DNA of 64,000 bases from contig OX463847.1 of NCBI GenBank assembly GCA_949825065.1, positions 33,631,164 through 33,695,163 on the forward strand. The letters run 5' to 3'. Position numbers and translations under genes: made by a program. Shown here piece by piece: positions 11,423 to 21,630 of this stretch. The DNA comes from Odontocerum albicorne. Taxonomy: Eukaryota > Arthropoda > Insecta > Trichoptera > Odontoceridae. Position 1 is the stretch's first letter; every line of letters starts with the position of its first letter. The notes beneath the pieces are model-generated. The model worked only from the letters and a program-made list of their open reading frames with translations, did not search any database and had not been told where the DNA came from.

Positions 11423-11495
11423 ACTTCTGTGGTTTAATTGGTATGACATTTGACTTACACCAGGAAGTTTCGGATTCGATTCCCGATGGTACTTA
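11423..11495 (+). mobile_element. SINE-A head fragment
   Basis: tRNA-like head with a good box B (GGATTCGATTCCC). The normal SINE body is absent. Confidence 0.6.
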
Positions 11496-11754
11496 AAATA
11501 TATATAATGGAAAAGGTTACTAGTCTCGTAAAATTTTTCGTCAAGTAAAAATACTTTAAATCAAAATTCAATAATAATTATATAAAAGTTCAAAATTAAA
11601 AAACTATAAAAACATCAAAATTTAAACAGATAATTAAAATGAAAAAGCATTTCTATACAAAACAGAAAAAATATATACGATCAAGTAACATATATCAAAA
11701 ATAAAAATTACATTAGTGCTTTTCATCTTAAAACCTGCTCTAAACTTTCCATTA

Positions 11755-11930
11755 TTGCCTGTCAACACGCGGTAGTATTTCCATCACCAACAATGGCGAA
11801 CTGCAAGTTACTTGCCTAAATCAGTGGTTCTTAACCTTGAATGCTTCGAATACTGGGACCGAAGAAAATATTGTCTCCCGGCCATGCTTATCAACATTTC
11901 CGCATCACTATTTCGGATATATTGGATAAA
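11755..11930 (+). repeat. Repeat pair with 13175-13350, copy 1
   Basis: Shares words such as caatggcgaactgcaagtta with the 13.2 kb region (gatagcgaactgtgagtta). In both places it follows a SINE-A head, so the head and this body may be one composite retroelement. It also contains gtggttcttaaccttga, which resembles the end of some hAT MITEs, but no partner end is seen. Confidence 0.45.
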
Positions 11931-12664
11931 TTAGAACCATACAAATGAAAAAAAAAAGGTAATAATTGAATTATGCCATTCCAATTTATATTTTTTTATT
12001 CCATATAAGCTCGTGAAAAGTACGTGATGTTTCTGCAAGTATTGTATTTACTAATAAGTAAAATTGGGGTTGAATCGGTTTTGAGTGTACTCGTTCATTT
12101 ATACAATGACTACATAGGCGGATTGTTTCCTATCGATGGCCCTGATTACAAGGAACAAAGTTTAATGAAGATAAATTGATAATTAAATTAACATTGTTCA
12201 TTATTTATGTTTACTTAATGTGGGAGTATCGAACACCTTGCCACACGAAAAAAAGAAACGTTTATGTCCATCCATCTACACTGATCGCATTTATCAGATT
12301 ATCCAATTATATGTATAGAACATTCTGCTGAAGGAAATAAATACACTTCTGAACTATTTAACCTTTTCATGGGTAGTGTATAACCTGTAGATTTTTATGA
12401 TTTAAATGGCGAAATTGCACGTAGACATTTGTGAAATTTTTAAAAAAGCACGTTGTTTTATAAAGCAATTTAATGGAAAATAATTGAAGACATGTGACAC
12501 AATATTTGATTGGCTTAACAGTTTGAGGCTAGAAATAATTGATAGCTTTAATTTAAATAATTATTTGCATTTAATAAAAATATGAAATTAAACCGTACTC
12601 AGATATATGTTCAATTTGGAATATCTAAAATATTTCATACTTTTTAAACTTATTTTACATTTTC
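11931..12664. other. No gene recognised
   Basis: AT-rich unassigned sequence. Confidence 0.4.
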
Positions 12665-12905
12665 GCCGGCATGTGGAAAATTTTACGGTAAAGCAGAACT
12701 TTTATTCGCTCATCTAATGGCTTTCGGCTGATGCACTATAGAATAAATTGCATTCGTGCGAAATTCGTGTGAATAGAGCGTTTGACAGTTTCCGTATTGA
12801 AAGGGTTTTATTGTGGGCCAATTAACGGATATAAAATCTCACCGAGTGCGTATCATAAATGGTGGAAATTTGATTTATGTCGTACATTTGAGATTAACTG
12901 AAAAT
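12665..12905. promoter_or_regulatory. Possible conserved non-coding block
   Basis: A higher-complexity, less AT-rich island in repeat-poor sequence, with no open frame and no match to other parts of the window. It contains homeodomain-like ATTA words and cataaatgg. A regulatory role is a guess from texture only. Confidence 0.2.
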
Positions 12906-13044
12906 GTTGTAAAAAAAATGCTCTGAAGGCTTCTCAATAATAATTCAAAATTATTTCTTAATTCTCACAATGATTTATTTTAAATTGAATTTTTTCATCC
13001 CCTTTTTAGGATGCGTTTTTTGTTTCTTCTACTTGTTTTGTTAA

Positions 13045-13125
13045 TGACCCCTGTGGACTACTTGACAAGACGCTAGTCTTCTACCGTGGGATTTTAGAGT
13101 CGATTTCCGATGGAACCCAAGAAAA
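13045..13125 (+). mobile_element. SINE-A head fragment
   Basis: tRNA-like head with decayed box B (gagtcgatttccgatggaac), joined to the body repeat at 13175. Confidence 0.55.
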
Positions 13126-13174
13126 TAAAATAAAGCTAATGTATCTGTCTATTAACTTAGTATTAACAATACTC

Positions 13175-13370
13175 GCAAGCGCTAGACGTGTGCTTTAGCA
13201 CTGTTACGGTAATATGTCCAACATGTGCGATAGCGAACTGTGAGTTACTGACCTACTCCAGAGATTTTGAAGCTAATGAGTCGATTTCGGAGCCCGAAAA
13301 CAATACTGTCACCCAACTACACTCTTCAACATTATCAATTTGCACATGTGAGAGCTATAATGCAAACGAA
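13175..13370 (+). repeat. Repeat pair with 11755-11930, copy 2
   Basis: Second copy of the body repeat. A 61-codon open frame lies across it but is not shared with copy 1, so it is not considered coding. Confidence 0.45.
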
Positions 13371-13930
13371 TGAGCTTATTTTATTTTCTTAATTCACTTT
13401 CTTCCCTCTTTATTTCGCACATCATCCCTTAAAATTCCAAAAAAAATATATTATTCATATCGGTTGTACATATTTAGCTTTTTTTTTATACATAAATTGT
13501 GTTACTGTCTTATAATTTTATGTAAATAAATAGTGATGTGATTATGTTAATAAGAATTATTTTATATGAATTTTATAAACCGTTTTATTGATAAAATGTA
13601 ATAAAAGAGAATAATTCGACCACACGTATTAATACTCGTACCATATATCCGGAGGTTTTCATAAGCGTTACGGGATTTTCCTGATGAAATAAAATTTATG
13701 TTATGTTATGAACATTAGTTTTCAGAATTAATGAAACCCGTATTATGAACTCAAAAGTTTTATTAGCAAGATAATAAAACATTTGTGTTAATTTATTATT
13801 GATTATATATTTATCAGCCGCTGGAGATAATCTATCTACATTTCTTTTAGAATGACAATTATTTTAATATTTGTCTAATATATTGTGTTCGTTCAATAAA
13901 ATGGTTTAAGTCCCAAAATATTATAATACG
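13371..13930. other. No gene recognised
   Basis: AT-rich sequence holding the TACTCGTA octamer at 13633. Confidence 0.4.
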
Positions 13931-14136
13931 ATTGACCTTCTTCTCTGGCAATATAACATAGTATGATTCCCCGAGTTGACCTTCTTCTCTGGCAATATAA
14001 CATAGTATGATTCCCCGAGTTGACCTTCTTCTCTGGCAATATATTGCCAGAGAAGAAGGTCAACTATGTTATAACATAGTATGATTCCCCGAGTTGACCT
14101 TCTTCTCTGGCAATATAACATAGTATGATTCCCCGA
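13931..14136. repeat. Tandem array, 44-bp unit, with an internal inverted copy
   Basis: Units at 13931, 13975, 14019 (disrupted) and 14093, each beginning gttgaccttcttctctggca and ending ttccccga. In the third unit, 14019-14064 is a 46-bp palindrome: 22 bp of the unit, AT, then the exact inverse. A second palindrome, tatgttataacata, follows at 14065. The arrangement suggests template switching during replication. Confidence 0.9.
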
Positions 14137-14246
14137 GTTTACATTCAAATTGGTTTAAATTTTTAAAACTAACATTTTCATATTCTTCATTTCTTTTGTT
14201 TTATTATAAAGCTAACATAATGTAAGATCAATACTTCAGATGAAAC

Positions 14247-14452
14247 TTATTTGACCTAGTGGATAAGACACCTGACTTCTAACGGAGGTTACGAATTCAA
14301 TTCATGTTGGAACCCAGAATTGTTTAAAGGATTCCAGTCTAGTTTTCACAAAGATCTTCTTTAACATGTTTTTGGTAAGCTGGAATAGATTGTCACATAC
14401 CAATAAACCCGTCAAGTTGTATTGTATACAACGAAAGGATAATACAATTTAT
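14247..14452 (+). mobile_element. SINE-A, near full length with 3' tail
   Basis: Head (tgacctagtggataagacac), a decayed box B, the gttggaacccag junction, body, and the complete 3' tail through attgtatacaacgaaagg. This copy best shows the family's 3' end. Confidence 0.8.
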
Positions 14453-14726
14453 TTTATTAATTTATATGACTAGAAATTGTATGAGCACATAGTTTATGAA
14501 CAAGATAAACAGCAACAAAAAAACTGAAAATTTAGAGTGGATATTCCATTTATATGGATCTGGGTTTGTTGCCTTTCATATGTCGTATCCCCACTTTTAG
14601 TAACTAGTATTTTGCCTGTATTTTACTGAGGACATTTTATAAAGATGGAATAATAAGTTGATGCTTTTTACCGATTGTTGATACATTATTTGATAACTCT
14701 GTTATAAACTCTCATCAATTTGGAAA
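14453..14726. other. No gene recognised
   Basis: AT-rich spacer before a tandem array. Confidence 0.4.
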
Positions 14727-14962
14727 GTTGTGAAAATACAACGTGACATGCTGACTATCAAATATATTTAATAAGTTGTGAGAATACAACGTGACCTGCT
14801 AACTATCAAATATATTTGATAAGTTGTGGGAATACAACGCGACATGCTAACTATCAAATATTTGATAAGTTGTAAGAATACAACGCGACATGCTGACTAT
14901 CAAATATATTTGATAAGTTGTGAGAATACAACGCGATATGCTGACTATCAAATATATTTGAT
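14727..14962. repeat. Tandem array, 48-bp unit x ~5, each with two palindromes
   Basis: The unit has ttgtgagaatacaa and atcaaatatatttgat, both inverted repeats, so every unit could form two small hairpins. One unit lacks four bases of the second palindrome. A further loose half unit lies near 15020. Open frames on both strands here are by-products of the periodicity. Confidence 0.9.
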
Positions 14963-15119
14963 TAATACATGGAAAATATGGATTAATATAATATATTGTA
15001 TAATACGGTAGTTTATGGTATTTTATCAAATAATATTTGATCGTAAGATCGGGTGTATAAAAATAAATCTGCGATATAAATTAACAATTTTGACCGGTTA
15101 GCAAAAGAAGCTCGTAACA

Positions 15120-15300
15120 TTTGGAAATAGCGTATTTCCTCAATAAAAATCAAAGCATGTTTCCATGACGGCGGGCAGGCCATAAACAACAGAACGTATT
15201 AAGTTGATTTTCAATCATCCGTTTATTAATAACGACATTGACGGAGTGATGCCTCCACTGACCGCAGTCGTGATCTCACGGCGTTTATCGCGTAAATGGA
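15120..15300. promoter_or_regulatory. Possible conserved non-coding block
   Basis: Single-copy island with balanced composition (ccatgacggcgggcaggcc; gtttatcgcgtaaatgg) and no open frame. It includes several ATTA and TTTAT homeodomain-type words. Function is inferred only from its contrast with the AT-rich surroundings. Confidence 0.2.
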
Positions 15301-15504
15301 TTAAAAAAATAAAAATGAGTCAAAAAACAAGATTGCCTTTTTTGCCTCGAACTCAAACCTGAGGCGAAATCACCGCTCGATAAGGAAAAAGGGTTTCATT
15401 TGTTGTCTGTTGATTCAAATAAGTTACAATATTAAAAAAAAGAAATAACAGTTTATGTCTCACCGGACAAAATATCTAATAAAGCATTGTTTTACATTTC
15501 CATT

Positions 15505-15697
15505 ATATACAGTAAAACCTTGCGAGTTTATTTATTTGTATCAATCTCTTCCAGTCAACCAGAAAGGTGTTTAAAGAAGACTTGAATGAACACCAAACTG
15601 AAGCTCTTTTTAAAAAGTCGGGGTAGCAATGGGAATCAAATCCCCAACTCCTAGATTGTAAAAGAGGCGACTTACCAACTAGGCCACGGAGGTTGTC
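15505..15697 (-). mobile_element. SINE-A, near full length
   Basis: Minus strand. Head at right (caactaggccacggaggttg), box B-like gggaatcaaatcccc, conserved body and tail block (caatctcttccagtcaacc). Confidence 0.8.
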
Positions 15698-16024
15698 AAT
15701 TCATCGGAATATCGCACGAAAAATTGATTTGTGCACATAAACTAAAAGATTTTTTAAAAACGTTAATATTGAATCAAACAGCTTAAATAAACGCCCTGCT
15801 AATATGTTGTTAAAATACTCGTATTTGCAAAAAAATGTCTTTATAAATTTAAAAGTAAATTTATTAAATATGTAAACTTTGCAGAGTATTTTACCACATG
15901 TTGAAGGAGGTAAAAGAGGACACCAATTCAATAAAAAATGAATAGCGAATGAATGAATGAAAAATTAATCGATTCGCAATTATTACGGAATTATGTTGTA
16001 CCCGATTTGAATAAATTATAAATT

Positions 16025-16226
16025 AAAAAATGTTACCACGGATTATGGAATAATATTATGAAAAAATGTTACCACGGATTATGCAATAATATTATGAAAA
16101 AATGTTACCACGGATTATGCAATAATATTATGAAAAAATGTTACCACGGATTATGCAATAATATTATGAAAAAATGTTACCACGGATTATGCAACAATAT
16201 TATGAAAAAATGTTACCACGGATTAT
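16025..16226. repeat. Tandem array, 36-bp unit x ~5.6
   Basis: Near-identical units containing aaaaaatgttaccacggatt. Because 36 is a multiple of three, an open frame repeating MKKCYHGLCNNI runs through it. This is a consequence of periodicity, not evidence of a protein. Confidence 0.95.
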
Positions 16227-16599
16227 CCACATATCGATGACGATCGCATTACTTGATAAGACTCTGAACCAATAAGAAATTTATCTTAATAAATCGATTA
16301 CAATTTTGTGTAAATGAAAGATCTTTATCGCATCTTAAATATTTAATTTAATGCGTAGGTCGAACATATGATTTGATATGAAAGTATTGTATTTCGTTAA
16401 AAACTTAATTTAGACCTGTTTTTGTCACACCCAGCTTGATTCATATAGACATAAAAATATTTTTACTTGTATTAACCCGCTCTATAGCCTCGGAGTAATA
16501 AGGAAAATGGGATCAGGATGAAAACTGCATACGAGGAGTATTTTAATTTTTTTTTAAATCTTATTTCTTATGTATCCATAAAGATGAGACATAAGGCTG
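16227..16599. other. No gene recognised
   Basis: AT-rich, with a near-octamer (tacgaggagta) at about 16533. Confidence 0.4.
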
Positions 16600-16787
16600 T
16601 GATATATACTATAGATGAAGCATAAAGATATGAACTTAAGGATGGTTTATTGATGAAAATGAAGAACGGCATCTGAGATGGTTTATTCGTGTAAAACGAA
16701 TGAATGAAGAAAGACTAACAAAAGAAATGTGTAATACAAATATGAGTGAAAGGTTGTAGTAGAAGAGGGCCAAGGAGGGCATCTAGA
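16600..16787 (+). mobile_element. Family R LINE fragment, left part (copy 4)
   Basis: Carries the LRWF-V segment and following NEERLTKE-like region, then stops at a TTAA. It resumes at 17484, so both pieces are one LINE fragment split by a MITE. Confidence 0.65.
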
Positions 16788-16791
16788 TTAA

Positions 16792-17479
16792 AGGGGTACG
16801 AGTATTCTACTCTAGAGGCGTGAATTTCGGGCGTTTTTTTTCCAACTTAATAAAAAAAACTAAACACATTTTTCGTATGCATTTTTTACAGTTTGTTTAT
16901 TGATGATTTGAGAATGCACAAAAAAAATTAAAAAAAAAAAAATTCTAAATTCAATAAGTATGTTATCAGCTGTTATATCTTGTAAAAAAAGGGGGCGGCA
17001 TGATTAAAGCCTTTACGTAAATTTGAAACAAAAATCATACACAGTTTCTTGATAAAAAATATTTTTTTTCGAATTCCTAAAATAGCGGCTGTCTGAAAAA
17101 ATAGTATTTTTTTACCCTTTTTTCAAATATTTTTATTTTTTAAACATAGTAAAAAAAAATTTTTTTTAATTTTTAAGGTAGGGGCGATATAAAATTATTT
17201 ATTTAAGTTTTATATTAAATTTAAAGGTAATTGATTGCATAAAACTTGAGATTTTATGTCGACCAGGTTGAAAAAAGTAGTTTCGAGAAAAACGCGTTTA
17301 AAGTTTTGAGATTATTGTGAGTCATACCGGTGCGGCGTAATTGCTGCCTCATTTATAGCTTTAACTTCGTAAATATTGAGAATTTTTAAATTTCCATTTA
17401 AGAACATATTCTTAAAGATCTAAACTTTAAAAATATGCAAAAAAAATTTTTTTTCAAATTTCTAGAGTAGAATACCCCC
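16792..17479. mobile_element. TTAA-target MITE, 688 bp, inside a LINE fragment
   Basis: Flanked by TTAA at 16788-16791 and 17480-17483, with the LINE sequence reading across cleanly when the element is removed. The ends are inverted: ggggtattctactctaga on the right (minus strand), and the same 18 bp on the left broken by a 6-bp CGAGTA insertion. The interior is poly-A/poly-T rich with no open frame. The TTAA duplication suggests piggyBac-type mobilisation, but I do not recognise the ends. Confidence 0.85.
16797..16804. other. TACGAGTA footprint inside a MITE end
   Basis: The left inverted repeat of the MITE matches the right one exactly for 18 bp only after removing CGAGTA, so six bases were gained at a TA. 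Confidence 0.8.
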
Positions 17480-17483
17480 TTAA

Positions 17484-17640
17484 GTAAATGATAATTTGAA
17501 AAAGGGAAACGTAGAAAGTCAGATAAATCGTAAGAGTTGTATAAGGTGTATGAATGTAAAAAATACGAAGGGTGTGTATGTATAGTTAGGAAAGTCTAGC
17601 GCTTTGACCTCTCTGCCTGGGAATGGGCGTGATTTTATGT
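17484..17640 (+). mobile_element. Family R LINE fragment, right part (copy 4)
   Basis: Continuation of 16600-16787: gggaaacgtagaaagtcaga... to the gtgtgtatgtatag tail, parallel to the 32.9-33.1 kb copy. Confidence 0.65.
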
Positions 17641-18463
17641 ACAAGTGCGTATGAATCACGTTTTATTGAGCCAAAATGATTGTTTTATAATCGAGCTGAG
17701 TGAACCGCAAAAAATGATCCATAGAATGATGTAAAAAAATAAATTATGTTAAAACTTTGTTCCAAAAATTAAAACACATTTTGTATCCGAACCCAAATCA
17801 GAAACGAATTCACTATGTATATTCGTTAAGGACTTGAATTTGCCCGTAACCAAAGCGGTCGGCCAGCTAATTTCCATGATGACTAATGATAGGGAACATC
17901 GGCTGTGGATGGAGTGGGAGAGACAAGAAAAAAGAAAAAGAAACTTGTAATAAGTTAAAGACGACTTGCAAAGGTACAAATCGTTTTCATGTATTCCATT
18001 TGATGCCGTTTCTTATGTGGTTAAATTGTATCCGCTCACAAAATTGATAGGGTTCAACGAAAGAAATTTATTCATTCTTGACAGAGGAATTCGTGTGTAG
18101 AAAAGAAATAAAAAAAATATGACTGGCTAATCAAAACGAAGAGTGAATAAATAAAAAACCGTTTTTTTTTATTTCTTAAATGAACACTGGCGAAAAAAAA
18201 TTGCCAGTCAAAATATTTTTTTCATGACGCTAAATAATATAGTTAAATCATTCTATAAGACAGCAAATTAATAACAAGTTCTTTTATCAGTCATTCTGGT
18301 TCCAATTTTTTTTAAATATAATATACCATATAGGCGATTCACTCATACTAGGATGATTTGTGATGTTACTGTTGAAACCAAAAATGCAATAATAAGAAAC
18401 TCAGTCTAATAAATTATATGTATGTTAAAAAAATAATTTTAAGGCGATTCAAAGTTTCAACTA
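17641..18463. other. No gene recognised
   Basis: AT-rich. A 76-codon minus-strand open frame (17749-17979) lies in a slightly GC-richer patch but has no recognisable domain. Confidence 0.4.
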
Positions 18464-18775
18464 CTAGATGATAGTCCACAGCAGTAGTGTAGTACCAACT
18501 TTGATGTGCGGGAGTGTAACGTGGACGTGGAAAATACTAAAAAGAGCCGAATAAATTATGTGGAAATGCGTGAATTGAGAAGAATACATGAAGAGGCAGT
18601 GTATGATATAATACGTTATTGGGGAAGAATATGAACTAAAGGCTAATGTATTAAGAAAAATAAAGGAGAGCATTCTCAGATGCATACAATACAAACTATA
18701 ACGGTGTTTCCCTGTTGGAGTAGGCAGAGAGGAGAGAGCGCCAGACTTTCCTATCGCGACAATCAATGGAAACGA
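18464..18775 (+). mobile_element. Two abutting family R fragments in opposite orientation
   Basis: 18464-18690 matches the upstream part of family R on the plus strand (gtggacgtggaaaatactaaa; compare 32.7 kb). 18695-18775 is the 3' end block on the minus strand (ccctgttggagtaggcagag). The 3' end points into the plus-strand fragment. Confidence 0.55.
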
Positions 18776-18995
18776 AAGTGTATTCGGCCCATTAATTGAA
18801 CCTTCGGGTTTAGAACCACTGGATTAGGACCGGAACTTGCAGTTTATCATTGAACGGGTTGGAAATATTACCCACGCCAAGAGGCAACAAACAACACTAG
18901 TCAGTCCAATGCAAGCGAGTATTATATATACCAAACGAACTAATCGACCTAACTGGGGCTGATTTAATTGTTATTTTGGGTACCATCGATAATCG

Positions 18996-19212
18996 AACCC
19001 AGGCAATCAGGCAATGTCTGTGGATCTTCTTCGACAGCCGTCCAGAGGAAGACCAAAGAACTCCTGGATGACTCAATGCTCCAAAATCCTGTAGAGAAAC
19101 GGCCTAGATGAAAGCGACACCAAGAACCGAAGAATATACAGCCTGAGAACGACAAGAGCCGACCTCAACAGCCTACCTAGGCAATGAGTTTGGACAGTGC
19201 CAGGAAGAAGAA
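18996..19212 (+). mobile_element. RTE-type LINE 3' fragment (same family as 26.2 kb)
   Basis: Encodes SRGRPKNSWMTQ, then a stop, then RRIYSLRTTRADLNSLPRQ before its terminal stop. This parallels TRGRPKNSWVVQ and NLRTRRADSNSLRRQ in the 26.2-27.0 kb element. It ends in an (agga)-type run. Extreme 5' truncation; one internal stop. Confidence 0.75.
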
Positions 19213-19215
19213 GAT

Positions 19216-19278
19216 CTATAATCGAACCCAAAACTCCCGGAAAGAAGTAGATCGTTTTACCAACTAGGCCAAGAAGTT
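19216..19278 (-). mobile_element. SINE-A head fragment
   Basis: Box B-like ataatcgaacccaaaactcc and head caactaggcc on the minus strand; the body is missing. It abuts the LINE fragment. Confidence 0.55.
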
Positions 19279-19520
19279 ACTTTTTAATGAAACACAAATA
19301 GGATACAAAAGGAAAACACCGTTGAAACAAATCACAATAGTTGTCCTTTCAACGTGCAGTGAAATAATCAACTCGATGAAAATACACTCATAAACTCATA
19401 ATTCAATTAATACAAGCGAGTTGTACGTGTGGTGGTGGTGCATGGTCAATCTTGTCGTTTACGTTCCCTATCTCCTTCCAACACGCGTTTTGACACCTCG
19501 TGCGTGCGAGCGAGAGACGC

Positions 19521-20420
19521 GTAACTTGTATATATTTTATATAACGCGAGGAGAATAGTAATGTTCTCGTACATTAGCAAGCCGTGCGAAAAGGAACAAG
19601 TACTTAAATGAAATAAGAACACATACATTACGTAGTTCCTTCATATACACGGAGCATAATGAAGGAGAGATGTCAGGATATAACATGCGTTGCCACGGGC
19701 AGAAACAGGGCTGACGTTAGTTATTTTCATATGTGTCTAAGTTCTAGGTATATATTTTATATAACGCGAGGAAAATAGTAATGTTCTCGTACATTAGCAA
19801 GCCGTGCGAAAAGGAACAAGTACTAAAATGAAATAAGAACACATACATTACGTAGTTCCTTCATATACACGGAGCATAATGAAGGAGAGATGTCAGGATA
19901 TAACATGCGTTGCCACGGGCAGAAACAGGGCTGACGTTAGTTATTTTCATATGTGTCTAAGTTTTAGGTATATATTTTATATAACGCGAGGAAAATAGTA
20001 ATGTTCTCGTACATTAGCAAGCCGTGCGAAAAGGAACAAGTGCTAAAATGAAATAAGAACACATACATTACGTAGTTCCTTCATATACACGGAGCATAAT
20101 GAAGGAGAGATGTCAGGATATAACATGCGTTGCCACGGGCAGAAACAGGGCTGACGTTAGTTATTTTCATATGTGTCTAAATTCTAGGTATACATTTTAT
20201 ATAACGCGAGGAGAATAGTAATGTTCTCGTACATTAGCAAGCCGTGCGAAAAGGAACAAGTACTAAAATGAAATAAGAACATATACATTACGTAGTTCTT
20301 TCATATACACGGAGCATAATGAAGGAGAGATGTCAGGATATAACATGCGTTGCCACGGGCAGAAACAGGGCTGACGTTAGTTATTTTCATACGTGTCTTA
20401 GTTCTAGGTATATATTTTTA
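19521..20420. repeat. Tandem array, 220-bp unit x4
   Basis: Units begin at about 19531, 19751, 19971 and 20191, each with ttttatataacgcgagga and ggcagaaacagggctgacg. Only a handful of substitutions separate them, so the amplification is recent. The unit is richer in CpG than the flanks and has no long open frame. The upstream flank (19440-19530) is CpG-rich and single-copy, possibly the source sequence. Confidence 0.95.
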
Positions 20421-20454
20421 AATTAATGAATTTAAATATTTACACATTCGACAA

Positions 20455-20835
20455 AATCAATCATGGGCTTACGCTACGCTCAAAGATTGTTCATTGGCCT
20501 TCTCAGTTCACCGCTCTTTTTTTTTACGTCGTCCATTACTGTTCATGCAGTGAGACTCTGGAACCAGTTACATGGCATGCTTTAACGTGTTAAATTCCTG
20601 ATTTTTATTTTCTCCCCACCATCCCTTCATTTTCCTTTGATTGATAATATCTCACTTTTACTTTATTATGCATAAGCCCAAAAATTTCATAAAAATTAAT
20701 AATAATCATTTGAATATTTCTTGTGACCACGTAATTTAATTTATTTACTTTCGTCTGGCTGGTTGGAAGAGGTTGCCGTCTGGCAATAATCCTGCCTGAT
20801 TATTTATGCGATGAACAGTTAAATAAATAAATAGC
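20455..20835 (+). mobile_element. Jockey/CR1-like LINE 3' end (family L, copy 1)
   Basis: Encodes the very C-terminus of a non-LTR reverse transcriptase polyprotein (FFFTSSITVHAVRLWNQL, then MLHGML-like wording and a stop), then a 250-bp 3' UTR ending in aaataaataaata. The same C-terminal wording appears on the minus strand at 28.0 kb. The last ~75 bp (ggctggttggaagaggttgc to the tail) match the tail of SINE-A. Confidence 0.8.
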
Positions 20836-21440
20836 TTATATAAGCCGTCTCATTAATTAGGCGTATTGCTTTTTTGTAAGACAGCTGACCTATATCCGCG
20901 AAATTCCCACTGATTAATCCAACAGTTTCGAGCTATATCCGCTCATTAAACCACAGAAAATCTGAAGATTTCTCCTTTCTGTCTATGGATAAATGAGATG
21001 ATTATATTTTTTAATGTATCAGAGAATTTTTTCGAAGATTGAACATCCCATCAGATGGGAAAAATCGAAATTTATGTCGTCGCGATATGGTAAAAAATTT
21101 GCTAGCGCAGGGTTAGTTGACAGGCCAACGATTTAGTGATGGTTGTTAATATTTTTTTTATGCCATCTCATATGTTTTTTCTCCATGTAACATTTTTCCT
21201 TTCATATTTTTTTCTTGCGCTTTTTTGTCATGTATTTTTACATTTATATTTGTCCCGTATCGTATTCGTCGTAAAGTGGGCTTTTTTTTTATAAATTGCT
21301 TCTATTTATATTTTTTTAAACAAAGATGATATTACATTTTTGTCGTAAGAAGGAAAAGTGTAAGACATGTTCTTTATTTGAAACAAATAAATTTATTATT
21401 ATTCGTTGTCTAGTAAATAAATATAAAATCTTAAGTTACT
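20836..21440. other. Possible LINE 3' UTR, otherwise unassigned
   Basis: 21115-21415 has the texture of a non-LTR 3' UTR (T-rich, ending tttgaaacaaataaattt then attatt repeats) but no coding remnant or second copy supports it. Confidence 0.3.
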
Positions 21441-21630
21441 TTTTTTTTTAACGTGGCGAGTTTATTGCCATGTGGCAATCTCTTCCAACCAACAAGAAAT
21501 ATGTTTTATAGGCCCAAAGTGAAAACCAGACTGGAATCCTATTTAAAAAAATCTGGGTTCCAGCGGGGATCGAACCTGCAACCTCCGGATCGGCAGACAA
21601 GTGTCTTACCACCAGACCACGGAGGCCGTC
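21441..21630 (-). mobile_element. SINE-A, full length and well preserved
   Basis: Best-preserved copy. On the minus strand: tRNA-like head with box A region (gtggtctggtggtaagac), box B GGTTCGATCCC, body, and the 3' block ggttggaagagattgccaca. Its low divergence suggests a recent insertion. Confidence 0.9.

Noticed and set aside
13921..14148. Possible CRISPR-like array (regular 44-bp units)
   Set aside because: Units are contiguous with no unique spacers, in a eukaryotic window. It is an ordinary tandem repeat.
16058..16240. Open frame repeating MKKCYHGLCNNI
   Set aside because: The 36-bp tandem unit is a multiple of three, so any frame without a stop stays open. No independent sign of coding.
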